Below, piece after piece: positions 18,701-28,025 of a stretch of 64,000 nucleotides of DNA; position 1 is the stretch's first letter, and every line of letters starts with the position of its first letter. A program made the position numbers and the translations under genes. Source of the DNA: Symbiodinium kawagutii (lineage: Eukaryota; Sar; Dinophyceae; Suessiales; Symbiodiniaceae); assembly GCA_009767595.1 (NCBI GenBank), contig VSDK01012283.1, positions 216,589 through 280,588 of the forward strand, written 5' to 3'. Under the pieces are notes generated by a model that saw only the letters and a program-made list of their open reading frames with translations, had not been told where the DNA came from and searched no databases.

Positions 18701-20679
18701 TGAGAAGTGAGATCTGGACAGGCTGTACTGTGTTCACCATCGTATCCAATGGTTCCCCATCCACTCGAGCTGATGATGTATACACCGTTCAAGCATCCTC
18801 CCAACCTCTCTGCACCCGCTTTGAAATTGCCCTCTCTGCACTCGAAATCGAACAGTGCCTTGACAAAACCTATCAGGAACAGGAAGTCTTCTTAGCCTCC
18901 GCAGCCAAGAGACAGAAAGTGGAAGTCAAACTCAATACCCTGACCCCAGAAGAGAAAGAACTCTTCAACAAAGCCAAGAACAAGGAAATTGATTCGTGGC
19001 TAGCCACAGACACAGTGAGAAAGATTGCGCGCAATGCCATCCCAGAGGGTCAACTGCTGCGCACCCGTTGGGTGTTGACCTGGAAAGCAATTGACCAGCA
19101 GGAACAGCGAGAGCTCGGTGTCAGTAGGAAAGCGAAAGCTCGCTTGGTCATTCTCGGATTTGAGGATCCCCAGTTGGACACTTTGGATCGTGACAGTCCG
19201 ACCCTTGGCAAAGATAGCAGAATGCTGGCCCTGCAGACCATTGCTTGCTATCAATGGAATGTGAGATCCTTCGATATCCGCACCGCTTTCCTGAGAGGAA
19301 GTCGCCAAGATGGTCGCATCTTGGGAGTCTCTCCACCCAAAGAGATGCGTGAGAAAATGCAGTTGCAAGAACATGAAGAATGCGAACTGCTCAAAGGTGC
19401 ATATGGGCTCATAAACGCCCCACTGTTGTGGTATGTTGAGTTGAAAACAGCTTTGTTGAACCTTGGTTTTTGTGTCTCTCCAATGGACCCATGCTTGTTC
19501 GTCCTCCCAAAGAAGCCTTCCTCCGACCCCTCTCTCTCGTCTGGGCCCTGCATCCATGGCGTGTTGGGGATACACGTCGATGACGGTATCGGAGGAGGTG
19601 ATAGTGTGTTCCAGAAGGCAATAGCCTTGCTAGAGTCTCGCTTCCCCTTTGGCAATAAACGACAAGGTTCTTTCGTGTTCACTGGTTTGCAGGTACACCA
19701 GGAAGCCAATGGTGACATCCTTTTGAGTCAGAAAGAGTATGTCAATGACATCCCCAGCATATCCATAGATAGGACCCGACGTCAGGACCCCAGCCTGCCC
19801 GTCACCAAGGAAGAATTTCAGTCATTCCGTGGTTTAATTGGGTCTCTCCAATATGCCGCCTCAAATACCCGCCCCGACCTTTCCTGCAAACTTAGCCTGT
19901 TACAAGCTAAGATCACGACAGCCACTGTCCGAGATCTGCTTCAAGGTAACAAGCTACTAGAAGAGGCAAAAAGGTTTAGTGAGGTACATGTGAGAATCCA
20001 AAGTTTGCCACCGGAAGATGTTCACTTCCTTTCATACTCTGATGCTGCATTCGCCACTCGGGAGAAAGCTAATTCTCAGAAGGGATGCATGATCCTTGCC
20101 ACCGCCAGCCATATCAATCACCACCAATCTACCAAGGTAAGCCCATTAGTATGGTACTCCAAGAAGATTGATCGTGTTGTGGCTAGTACACTGGCTTCGG
20201 AAACATATGCATTGTCAGGGGCTCTTGACCTTTTGAGTTGGATCAGAATCCACTGGGCATGGATCCAGAACCCTTCCGTGGCGTGGCAGACGCCTGAAGT
20301 GACTCTGCCCCGATTACATCCTGCGTACGCGGTAGTCGATTGCAAATCATTGTATGACTTGCTTCAAAAGACATCCATCCCTCAGTGTTCGGAACACCGA
20401 ACGACATTGGAAGCCCTGGTTATTCGTGATCGGTTGAAAGAGGGTATTTTGGTGAAATGGGTACACAGTGCTGCCCAAATGGCAGATGCCCTGACAAAAG
20501 ACATGGACACCACCACACTCCGGAATTTCCTCCTGAAAGGTCGTTGTGTGTTGCACGATGCTGAGGAAATCTTGAAGCAACGTTCGGACAAGCGGGCCCG
20601 TCAAGAATGGTACCAGAGATCCACCGCAAATGCCACATGCCATACATGTTCCCAGGAGTCATCTCCCAATACAACATAA
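12772..20679 (+). CDS. Copia Gag-Pol polyprotein with a methyltransferase-like insert, 2635 aa
   Basis: One uninterrupted frame. Gag occupies the N-terminus with a CCHC zinc knuckle (C334, C337, H342, C347). The aspartic protease active site is DLGAS at D504, where copia usually has D-T/S-G-A. Residues about 704-887 are unnatural Cys/Arg/Gly/Ser-rich text, because another frame is coding there. Residues about 950-1200 resemble a Rossmann methyltransferase (LLEVYCSSDSQLV at 964, PTCGPW at 1021, HLEQPAGS at 1075). Integrase has the HHCC finger (H1456, H1461, C1489, C1492) and D1519, D1578, E1614, a D-35-E arrangement. Reverse transcriptase has FDIRTAFLRG (D2168) and HVDDG (D2270, D2271). RNase H has D2424, E2477, D2523 and D2572. 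All catalytic residues are present. At 2635 residues it is much longer than the 1300-1500 of ordinary copia polyproteins because of the extra middle segments. Confidence 0.97.
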   Translation: MGSNEEQAATSSATPSVNGGSLSHLPWSQIPTFKPGETDINDYTRRLEFIASLWPPEHLQHLAPRAAMQCEGSAFKRVMRIEPSKLKTASTSGVKALVQALGGIWGRSKLEDKFERFERAIYTTSQRPDESHESYLARHDHQFEELLAMGVQMKEFRAYILLRNSGLGSEDKKKLIVDSQGTLDYDGVVSALKLLGSRFFHEVHTGTTKNQSRTKTYDVNHVQQEDALVMQPAEEENIYMGDAEEYIEAMADEGDSDALLCVQFEEAVIDVLQGDPDTASCLTTYTEARRRLTERHKNRGFWGPSSKGSKGKSKGKGFGKGRKPLAQRILESHCRRCGAKGHWRAECPQRFQSATNNTSTQGNSKDASAFTGTILHEDEDAIENDMLMRDDFLVQDTLKPVVVHHASVCHVLSSRGDHDNHCNQDDQGNLARQNPNRRSSSQFHDHARKLIPDLRRRLRKPADPSPLQPNTVATTAPPVMEPCRVQEESAVAQFTCHGPLGIVDLGASQSVIGQDQIHHVLQALPPGIQELVQEVSCNTVFRFGNNSTVQCNKAYLIPLFKWFVKLCVVPTQTPFLISNNVFRTLGALIDTAQDRVEFRQLHITMPLQLSDKRLYLLDFADLVSRAYHVTPSTSTAQSPPHNHVMYTEPCEPSIPFIPDTTVITPEKHEDVNHKISDEPETPESSLGTSKFPCAPLASSDCAHHADPEQGRSQEPRSRVGRALQPHSSCSEFRSSDRLPSHDVGGLGPTHHRVRRCEERTDLCQGAQGRPAVCDLVHSDLRSGESSCLTCGIPDLCSQIRGAIGDPCQEHPVQGQGQGQESALSTSSDCRRVGFRGRGDGGTHMGSLGQAGGPGHPPRSTRSVSFSTGAAARRGDPVSEASCRPAVDGENHPIPQCVGDEHGIHCIQEEDQTNVVDVEYFHDLILSAEPMDNPIHQEMWEYWLKHYHVNPDAIRQHFQRPGIDLLEVYCSSDSQLVTQALKLGLLAKRFGRSQGDLATYLGRTMLYDELWKSRPKHVWISPTCGPWGGWNHLNAQKSLKLADHVDRRRASERIHLLMCDALFRLQLWRGPSTHFHLEQPAGSIMIHQPEMRSVAQLTTRILCDMCTAGRLVHPETSEPLKKRTQVLTTSAIMARMLETHQCKDDHTHAPIQGSCRTNHGRMPLTQFTEFYTVLFARRLSRTIMSSLAVHETRTPTQQVDALVGQVDECIFASSTAEAKRRAKTDSGPVKRRRLTRVFPPADPSPTSEIPYHEVLDLIEKNTPRVGKVVFTHGPILNQVQALFPEMTIHVVEACRGIDRLRPPPIKLAKGSAPYRRSFGRLRSNLQSFIDSEWEPWEQLSHRQLIRKGNPSRILVTMFAHGNSSSVGTPQSTAQGSEDPSPGGLEKRPLAEHPEAPEAKRPREEPCTTPEPANQDRDEPGPPNITKESGSSIAKGNQHGPLFQGLPADVQSQLIRIHKNLGHPDTKMFQGALSRAGWSDSVVQAMQDFKCDICFEKQQPKIQRPCHLRTSREFNDLVSFDGVEWTSAEGKKFYFYHFIDHATNFQMAIPSYQRDTHSFIECFRNAWIRWAGSPREIMCDSATEFCSEGFAEFLQSHNIKSNVIPTNAHWQLGRAERHGALLTNMLDKYQVEQPIYTPDDFDQGLQHLCHAKNSLSRSLGYTPEILVLGKSSQQPGSNLNEEDSSQFTAVESESLEGTRFLLQLARRQAARLAFVKADQCQVLRRAFHSRSRPNRMEYQPGDTIMYWRPGSEVESGSWHGPGKVITVEHPNTIWVSHLTRLYRFAPEHVRHVSNRELQTSPANTDVPQHVKTGVFQYHDQVPTNIPPSNPPATVITPPDEILPEPVVPDATPELVEPTPHSGDSNTQPDAEPNSATPSLPELDESPADGIDVPIPVSDTDDILSTLSQEGSDQWEIRGQQLIRHHRRPRLKMFVPSDCGQIPIPIQHLSVDRVTRGIDRLGSSFVEQDQWHQSMKAHSMRSEIWTGCTVFTIVSNGSPSTRADDVYTVQASSQPLCTRFEIALSALEIEQCLDKTYQEQEVFLASAAKRQKVEVKLNTLTPEEKELFNKAKNKEIDSWLATDTVRKIARNAIPEGQLLRTRWVLTWKAIDQQEQRELGVSRKAKARLVILGFEDPQLDTLDRDSPTLGKDSRMLALQTIACYQWNVRSFDIRTAFLRGSRQDGRILGVSPPKEMREKMQLQEHEECELLKGAYGLINAPLLWYVELKTALLNLGFCVSPMDPCLFVLPKKPSSDPSLSSGPCIHGVLGIHVDDGIGGGDSVFQKAIALLESRFPFGNKRQGSFVFTGLQVHQEANGDILLSQKEYVNDIPSISIDRTRRQDPSLPVTKEEFQSFRGLIGSLQYAASNTRPDLSCKLSLLQAKITTATVRDLLQGNKLLEEAKRFSEVHVRIQSLPPEDVHFLSYSDAAFATREKANSQKGCMILATASHINHHQSTKVSPLVWYSKKIDRVVASTLASETYALSGALDLLSWIRIHWAWIQNPSVAWQTPEVTLPRLHPAYAVVDCKSLYDLLQKTSIPQCSEHRTTLEALVIRDRLKEGILVKWVHSAAQMADALTKDMDTTTLRNFLLKGRCVLHDAEEILKQRSDKRARQEWYQRSTANATCHTCSQESSPNTT
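14882..15430 (+). CDS. Overprinted ORF with ExoX-like C-terminal domain, 182 codons
   Basis: This ORF reads in the frame one base later than gag-pol, from ATG 14882 (MPTQSKAAAKNPGAEL) to TAG 15430. The frame is open from 14774, but the natural protein text starts at this ATG. It holds GFGDVKRGQTYAKVLKEDP followed by YVTWFTRTYG, the G-x-x-x-G-x-T/S-Y-x-x-V-x-x-x-D-P-x-Y-V-x-W pattern of the ExoX-like C-terminal domain common in dinoflagellate proteins. Then come a Lys/Ala run, Pro-rich text, an acidic block (SEEEEMEE) and a probable coiled coil (LDRLEVSVSQLVQQLGEV). Gag-pol stays open across it but reads as low-complexity text here, so this frame appears to be the one shaped by selection. Expression would need internal initiation, splicing or frameshifting; none is visible. 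Confidence 0.65.
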   Translation: MPTQSKAAAKNPGAELAERFSRTAAAASSEAQIDYQAMTLEDLGQLTIGFGDVKRGQTYAKVLKEDPRYVTWFTRTYGVENPRASHVGFLTYVRKFVEQSETHAKSTQCKAKAKAKSPPSPPPLTAEELVSEEEEMEEPTWDLLDKQADQDIRLDRLEVSVSQLVQQLGEVTQFLKQAAAQP

Positions 20680-20697
20680 TTAAGAGTTTTTTAGGAG

Positions 20698-20992
20698 TGT
20701 GATTGTGCACATCTGCTTAGTCATGTTAGTATGGGATCAAAGCCGAGCGGGTACCCTTTGTCCATGCATTCATCCTCTCATGATCAGTTGTGCCACCTCC
20801 TGTCTTTCGCAGGGTCGTGTACAGGCCCAAGGAGACAAGCTCAGGGGGCTAGGATCGGTGGGAGTCGTGGCCGATTCCACGGTGTAGCCATAGGCGTGGC
20901 TGTGCAAAAGGCGCTGTCCGTTGGCAGCGAGTTGGGAGACCAGGGAGTCTCATTGAGCCGAAGTTGAGTGTGCTACCAGTGCAGGTTCTGCA
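20698..20992 (+). repeat. 3' LTR
   Basis: Identical in length and, by eye, in every base to 12401-12695. The preceding bases TTTTTTAGGAG give only a weak purine tract (AGGAG) as second-strand primer. The gag-pol stop lies 18 bp upstream of the LTR. It is followed directly by (AT)n target DNA. Confidence 0.97.
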
Positions 20993-21198
20993 ATATATAT
21001 ATATATATATGTAAATAACATACACAACAAATACATGTACACAAATTTATGTAAATCGATATGAAGACATCCATTCATCCATAACAGGAATTCGCTGAAC
21101 AATCATCTAGCCAGTTTTCGTCGGAGATATCCAACTGTTCTTCTTGGTTGCGTCCCCTCGCAATGTTGGCGCCTGTTCTCTCTCCTTGGCGGCAACAG

Positions 21199-24100
21199 GA
21201 CGGAAGCCTCCGAACCCATGGAAACGGTCATCTTGGAGAAGACCATCATCAAGTTGGGGAAGCTCAGCCGGTGGCCAGGACTGTTGGTCATTCTATTCGT
21301 TTTTGCAATTATATACGTTCATGATATCTAGGTATGTATACTTGTTTCCATATATACATACTTAAATACACACATATACATTTGTAGTACCTAAACGTAT
21401 ATGTACCTATATATGTATATGTACAGATTTATATCAAGAGTATCTGAACAGATTTCAAAATCTCTACAAAAAACGTGTACTGTTGGTAATTCCTGCTTCC
21501 TGCCTCTATCAGCCGAATCTCATCACTTTTGCGGTGACCTCACGGCCCGTACATCACAGCGATATATAGCACACACAGAAACATGTAGATATGTAGATCA
21601 TATGCGCTGAAAAATGCCTGTGTATATGTGTATTGAGATGCATATACAAATGAATATTATATAATCTTTATATCATGTATAGATGTATATGTGAATATTA
21701 TGACATATGCAAATTTGTATAAAAATGTATATGTGATATTATGATGTATATGTGAATATTATGACATAAATGCATATAATATACAAATGAATATTATACA
21801 ATCTTTATATATCACGAATTATAAAGATATACAAATGTGTATATATATATAGAGATTATCTTCATAATCACAAATGAATATGTAGACAAAATACATGACT
21901 TTAGATAAACATAATATATTTTGTATATGGCTCTATATCTACATATATAGTTTACATACGAAATATAAATATATATATATATATACATATATCTATATGT
22001 AATTAAATATATATATATATATACATATATATCTATACATATATATATGTATATGTATATATATATCTGTATTTATATATATAAATATATATATATATAT
22101 ATCTATGTGTATATAAATATATATCTATATATAGGTATGTATGTACACACATACAACATATGTTTATAAATGCACAATACATAGAGTTAAATATGCACAA
22201 CATAGGCATACATATGTTTGATTTTCCTTTTCATAGCTTGCAGCAATACATCGCCAAGAAAACGCTCTCCGAGGTTGGGATCTCTCTTAGCCTTGGGCTT
22301 TGGCGAGGCGGGGGGTCGCAGGCCGTCGAAAATCAACTGCAGCCGTTTTGAAGGCGGGTTGTAGCTTGGAAGGACCACAGCCACCATGAACCTGAACAAA
22401 GGTTGGTTGATGAATAAGGGATGACTAGCCGTGATAGATAAGTTGATATGGTTGATGGTGATAGTTGATGGTGATAGTTGATAGAAGCTAGTCGGTAAAA
22501 AAACTTGGTGTTGGTGAATTCGTATCGGTTGAATCGGGGGAGGAAGTCGTGAAGTTGGTGAACAGTTGATCGCCCAGTAGTCCATCATCACGATAAACGT
22601 ATTGGTGAGAAACCTGCCATTTGTTGGTTTGATAATGTTTAATATTCACTGTCAATTCATTGATAAGTAAAGTTCATGGTGGTGAATTTTGATTACATAA
22701 AGAGGCTTGTAACCAGTGGTTGATCTTAACCAAGCGGGCTTCAGGAACCGTAGCCAAGGCTTCATAGATGGGCTTATGATTCACCATTGGCTGGCCGTGC
22801 CGTTTCGCACCCAGGTGTTGGTCGTTCATTTCTGAGCCAAACAACCATCAACCATCAGCAATCCGACATCAATCATCAACCAATACTAACCAATGGTATA
22901 CTCAAATCAACCACACACACACAGCCGAATCGTTAGCCAAATGGTTCTACAATTAGAGAACCAAGGCTCGATATGAGCAGAAAGTGTCCACAAATTGCGA
23001 TACCCTCCAAAAAGATGCTTTCTCTACATCTCCAATCTCAAAACAACCAACCGATGTTTTTCCCACTTGGAAGTTTTCAATTGGCAATCGGAGGTACCAT
23101 CCAAGTATCGACAGCCCATGTATTCTAATTATGGTAGAACAAAAACAACAACTTTTTCTGACTCCAAAGCCATCACTACGCAGTGATGCTTCCAGCCTTG
23201 CCCTTGCGACTGTGAACGGTGCCCAGGCTGGAGCCAACATCGTGAGCTCCAATATGGGTTCCACATCTGGAGTCAATGCCATGGTGGAAGGCGGGGTCCT
23301 GACCACTGACCACGTGGGGTCATGGCTGATGCCTGGGCAGCCGCTACGCTGCTTGCAGGCTCAATGGTGGACTGCATTGTCAGGAGCTCAGCGGCTTTAG
23401 CTTTGATCATTGCAGCAGGATCTTGAAGATTGGTTTGTTGCGGCGAAGCTGCCAGTTTTTTTTTGAATCTTTTTGGGAAGATTTTGATGTTCGCGACAAG
23501 CGATTGCGTCCAATAGGGAAGGGAAAAGGTGTGGCTATGGATTCCCTTTTTTTGGCTCGCGCGAATCGTTCTGGTTAATAATAGAAAGGTTAATTAATAG
23601 AATGATTCACCCTTGATTATATAAGCATAAATTAATTATCTCATAGCGTCTCTTGTGGTCAGGTTGGCATTGCACGAATCCTGAACTTCAGCACTGCCAC
23701 AGAAGTGTTGCAGGGCAAGGCGTGGATCCCAGGACCCGGTTCGGATTTTGTTGGAAACAACTGATCTACCAGTCAAGCAATGTAGAGGGATTGGTGCTGT
23801 CATTTTTGCAACACGCTTTGTTAAAAGACCCACAATATGTAAGTTTAGGGCTATAAACCAGCCATAAACCAGCCATAAACCAGCTATGAACCAGCTATAA
23901 ACCCCTACAAGCAGCTATAACCATTACATCCCAAGGGCTAAACCAGTTATAACTAGCATTTTACCCATCAAGACCCCATCAAACTCAACAACGATCAGTT
24001 GGTCAACGTCGCTTCCCGAAAGATGCGCTTTTCGCTCGCAGATCGATTGCCAAAAACTTGGCGACGATGTTGAATCCAGCCTTGGGAGCTAGGAAATGAT

Positions 24101-27100
24101 TCCAGGGGATGTTCAGGGGGGGGTCCACATCCAATGTTTCACATACTGAACCACCTTAATTAGACTTGCTCCAAAGCTGTACTCCATGTATGATTCATGG
24201 ATTCCAATGGTCATACTCCATATTAATCCACTTCATTTTGTGTGTATTTTGTCAAAAAACAATATTTTAGAAGTTTCTTCCTCCATGCTTCAAGCGGAAA
24301 CACTGAACAAATCGATTCCACACCTGCATTTTATTCCAAGCATGAAAATACATTCCATCAATTTTACTTGGAAGCATTTTGAACATTGCATGATCACTGG
24401 GCCCTCCCCAGAATTACCCTAAAATCCTAAAACCTAAAGCCACAACCCTGTCCTTAATATTTTACCTCAACTGATTTCTTGCAGAGACTTTCTTAACTAT
24501 TCACATGATTTCTTTCATTTGCTTGGTGCCAGAAGCCCCCACTGCAGCAACAAACACCACGCTGTATCACTCATCCTTGGACCCACAATTGCAGACATTG
24601 CAGACTGTACATATTTTAGTACGACAATTGCATTTCTCACACTAAAAGAATCACTGGCAGTCCATTGTTGAAAGTGATTCCACCGTATTTTTTTCCGCAG
24701 CTGGGTCAGGAGGGGTATATGGATCTTTTCGATGGTGCAGTCTTAAAATGTTGAATTTCTCTTCAACAATTCTCATTTCTTCGTGAAATGTCCCAAATTT
24801 CCACCCAAATAGACACTCAAATTTCCCAACCCATAGAGAAACCAACCCATGTAGTAACCCATGTTGGATTGGTGGCCCAGCAACCCATGGGAGTCCCGGG
24901 TTTTCATCGTCAGGTCATGACCTTCGTGAATCAAATCGCGGAGATTGTCCATGGCGTGGTAGATGAGTGCTGGGGCGCCGTCAACAAAAACGATGGCCAC
25001 TGGGACACATCCAGCAACGAGCCGCGCGGGAGTGTCTGGTGAGTGATGACCACTGGAAGTCCAGGTGGTTGGTGATGGTTAGTGATGATTAGTGATGAAT
25101 CATAGTTTTTTGACGTGCAAAGAATTTTGATCCAGATACGCCGAGGCTGATCTGGTTCAATACCATGTTTCACATGGAGCAAACCAGAAAATCCAGGAAC
25201 AAGTTGTGGTTAGTGATGGTTATTAGTTATTATTACCATCATTAATTTATATTATCAGTATTGTAGTAGTCAGTGATGATTAGTGGTACTGTATCAATGG
25301 AAGTGATAATACTGGTTTAATGACACTGGAGATCCATCTGAATATATAAAACACCAAAAATCTTATCCTTGCCCGATAATGTATCTTCCGATGCGGCTGG
25401 CGATCATTGTGGGTCTCCCATTCGTCATTTCAGCAACATATTTTTTTGCGCTGTAACAAACCGCCACAAAAATTGGTTTTGTGCAATTGAAGCCACACCA
25501 ATTTGATGAGTACTGCACTGTATAGAAACTTAGAAACTTCTGTATGCTGTGTGGAGCAGACTCAACAATGGAGTACATGGAGACACGAGGAAACACACAC
25601 CCGAAGCTTACTCTAACTCTAATGTTTTACACCGTGACACCCGGGAATGAATTGCAACGTGAATTCATCATACTATTGCAATTCATGATCAACATTTCTG
25701 AAGCACTCTGAAGCGACGGATCGAGACCAGAAGATTGAATCCACTATTGGGATCACAAAACGCGACACAAGCCAGCACGGCACAAAGTCACGAAATTCAT
25801 GTGGCAATTCATGTTTTGTGATTACTATTGAAATCGTTACCGCATTGAGATTGGTTGCCGGGTGCCGCAGTAGAGACCACTGAATGGAATGTGTGAGGAC
25901 GTTTTGGAAGGTAGTTCCTTTTGTTACAGAGTTGTTCGCATACTGGTTCGGACCATTGGTTGCAAAGTGGGTCAGATGATATTGCAATATATTGCATATG
26001 GTTTGGTTTAGTGATATCGTTGCACACTACTTTGCATCATAACTTACGATGTCACACTACAACTACGGCTCCCTCCAGCTTCTTCCTTGGCATTGCCATC
26101 CCCAGGAAGCCCGCGATAGCAGTGGCAGTGTCGAGACTAAGCGGTGATCGTGTCATTCCTCCCAGACTTCCAACAGATAAATTCGCTAGGCATTGCTCTG
26201 CGACTCGATGAAGTCATCTCGTGACCCTTCGCTTCGCCACTCGCAACCGTTGCAAACAAACCAGTACCATCGACCAGCTACAGTAGCGGGGTATCATCAA
26301 AGCGGTTGATATACCCATTGTTGGCTTTCTTCCCATGATGAACTTTCTTGAACATGATATAGTTCGTACCAAGCATTATCCAACGTTCTTCGCCATTTTC
26401 ATCCATTTTGAACGGCTCTTACCAATGACGTAGCGCTGTCAACCACTTTCAGCCATTCATATAGTTTTACCATCATTTGGTGGTTTCGCCAAATAGGGGA
26501 CCCTTAATTATCATCCAATATGAACCATTTATAGGTTCATTAACAAAATAGTAGTTGTTTAACCATTATTGTTGGTTGTTTTCCCTATCATTAGCCACTA
26601 TTTGCCACTAAAAGCCAACCATTTGTTGGGCTCCCTATCGCTTGAGAACCCATCATTTGACTTCCGAGGCGATTCCTTTTTGATCATTTGGCGCTTAACA
26701 GATCTCACCGCCGCCGACGTTCGCTTCCCTCCGCCCTGCGAGGGAAGTGGTGGGTCGTTGAGTTGGCAGTGTGATGGGGAGGGTCATGGAAACTGCCAAC
26801 TGGATAGTCAACAATGGCAACTATGTGGAATAACTATAGTTATAGTTTCTCATGATAGTTAGTGATCAACTCTGTGAAAATTGATAGTGTACTGGATAGT
26901 TAATGATGAGGTTAGCACAAGAGCATCAGAGGAAAGGTATTGGAAGGTGTTTGAATTTCGTGCAAGATGCCACCACACATGATCAACCAACTAGTGTGAC
27001 ACTTAGAATCCTTCCACGGGTGTTCAAATAAGGCAGGCTGGGAACGTTTAGATGCATGATGATACATGCGGGATTTACAAAGTTTCGACTCTTCGCTTCT

Positions 27101-27503
27101 GCTAATATGGGTATCTCTCAAAACAGGGGTACCCCCAAATCATCCAAGAGTAATTTTCTTCTTTTTTGTAAGAAACCAACAATTTTTTTGGGTACTCCCG
27201 TTTTAAGAAACCCCATATGGATGTTTCAGAAATGGGGGAGTACTCGTACAGCCATTCATTGTTGGTTTTCTTCTTAGAAACGATCTACTGTGGAGGAGCA
27301 GCTGCTTATGGCTTTTGCGATGGCACCCAAATGTTGGTTTCTCAAGTCGTCCCCCTAAATCATCCAATAGTATCCATTTATAGTATTAAACCAGCCATTT
27401 TTGGCGCACCCCTATTCTGAGAAACTACCACATAGCTTCCCCACCACAAGTTGTGACTTTCTGTTCGGCCGTCGCCGTCGCCGACCGCGCTGAAAAACCA
27501 AAG
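21199..27503 (+). CDS. Class III adenylyl/guanylyl cyclase-like gene, eight internal exons, partial
   Basis: Class III cyclases make cAMP or cGMP. Exons: 21199-21252, 22274-22307, 23227-23290, 23359-23378, 23663-23719, 24914-24995, 26669-~26718, ~27450-27503. Phases agree throughout. Joined, they give [16 protein letters not shown], then [82 protein letters not shown] and ADRAEKPK. This matches a cyclase type I remember as common in dinoflagellates. The usual F-C-D-I metal-binding aspartate is replaced (GIARILNF), while the second motif (NKNDGD) is kept, so catalysis is doubtful. No exons for the N-terminus or the C-terminal half were found before the epimerase or beyond 27503. The gene is either truncated or continues past long introns and the LINE insertion. 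The last two exons are the least certain. Confidence 0.7.
21253..22273. repeat. AT-rich intron with TATATA/TATACATA repeats
   Basis: First intron of the cyclase-like gene. From about 21300 to 22230 it is almost entirely alternating TA, CATATA and AATATTATA, with pure (TA)n runs at about 21966-22100. It shows no coding potential. Confidence 0.9.
24996..26668. other. Cyclase-like gene, long intron (1673 bp)
   Basis: GC-AG intron. It holds GTTAGTGATGATTAGTGATG tracts (25060-25300), several copies of ATTGCAATTCATG-like text near 25640-25990, and a half MITE-A near 26475-26545. No other gene is seen. Confidence 0.4.
27105..27219. repeat. MITE-A copy
   Basis: Arms ATATGGGTATCTCTCAAAAC and TTTTAAGAAACCCCATAT. 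The inner segment is in the CCCAAATCATCCAAGAG orientation, about 115 bp in all. It lies in an intron of the cyclase-like gene. Confidence 0.8.
27331..27433. repeat. MITE-A copy
   Basis: Arms ATGTTGGTTTCTCAAG and CTGAGAAACTACCACAT, with the family inner text AATCATCCAATAG and AACCAGCCATTTTTGG. It lies about 110 bp from the previous copy and ends 16 bp before the last cyclase-like exon. Confidence 0.75.
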
Positions 27504-28025
27504 GTGAGAACCTTCAATGCGGTACCCACGAGAAGCACGTCATCACTGGTGCAAAAAAGGTAGTGGTTGAGAATCCGAGCAGTTTTCTCTAGATGAGCTG
27601 GTGAATTATCTGGGTCATGGTGGTTTTCAAGACGAACTGGTGAAACATTTTGGTTGGCAAATGCCAAGCTACTGGTACAATGCATCAACCCCACTCCAGG
27701 TGATCAGCTGGGAAGCTCACAAGTTTCAGCACATCAGAACTCTTCAGAGGACACAAAATGTCACCATTGAAAGCAGCGCAAGCGTCCAGCTTGCATCCAG
27801 CAGCATCCATGGCAAGGAGGCGAACGATAGGTTGAGGCATCAGGTGACACTGATCGATGGTTGGTGGTTGAATCTGACGCTTCGTGATGGTGAATTCGTG
27901 ATGCTGATTGGTGGCTAGCGTCATGATTAAGCATGGTTCAGAATGGCCATGAAATCCATGAACACTATTCCACAAAAAAGCTGGAAGCATCAACAGTGAT
28001 AGAACTTACTGGTTGGTGGTTCTAA
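27504..28025. other. No gene recognised
   Basis: Follows the last cyclase-like exon and precedes the LINE remnant. It has open frames on both strands (27601-27918 plus, 27685-27993 minus) with no motif. GTGAATTCGTGATG-type repeats occur near 27880. Confidence 0.3.

Larger units (their letters stand above)
12401..20992 (+). mobile_element. Complete Ty1/copia LTR retrotransposon, 8592 bp
   Basis: The element reads 5' LTR, primer site, a single long gag-pol frame with domain order Gag-protease-integrase-RT-RNase H (the copia order), then 3' LTR. The two LTRs are identical by eye over 295 bp and the polyprotein has no stop, so insertion was recent and the copy is probably autonomous. It sits inside an (AT)n tract: ATATAT lies on both sides. 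The target duplication therefore cannot be sized beyond being consistent with 4 or 6 bp. The insertion lies 287 bp downstream of the epimerase stop and 206 bp upstream of the first cyclase exon seen. Confidence 0.97.

Noticed and set aside
22238..22387. Minus-strand 50-codon first exon reading [20 protein letters not shown]
   Set aside because: It looked natural, but the plus strand carries the cyclase-like exon SLLALGFGE (22274-22307), which joins in phase with exons on both sides. The minus reading is taken as its shadow.
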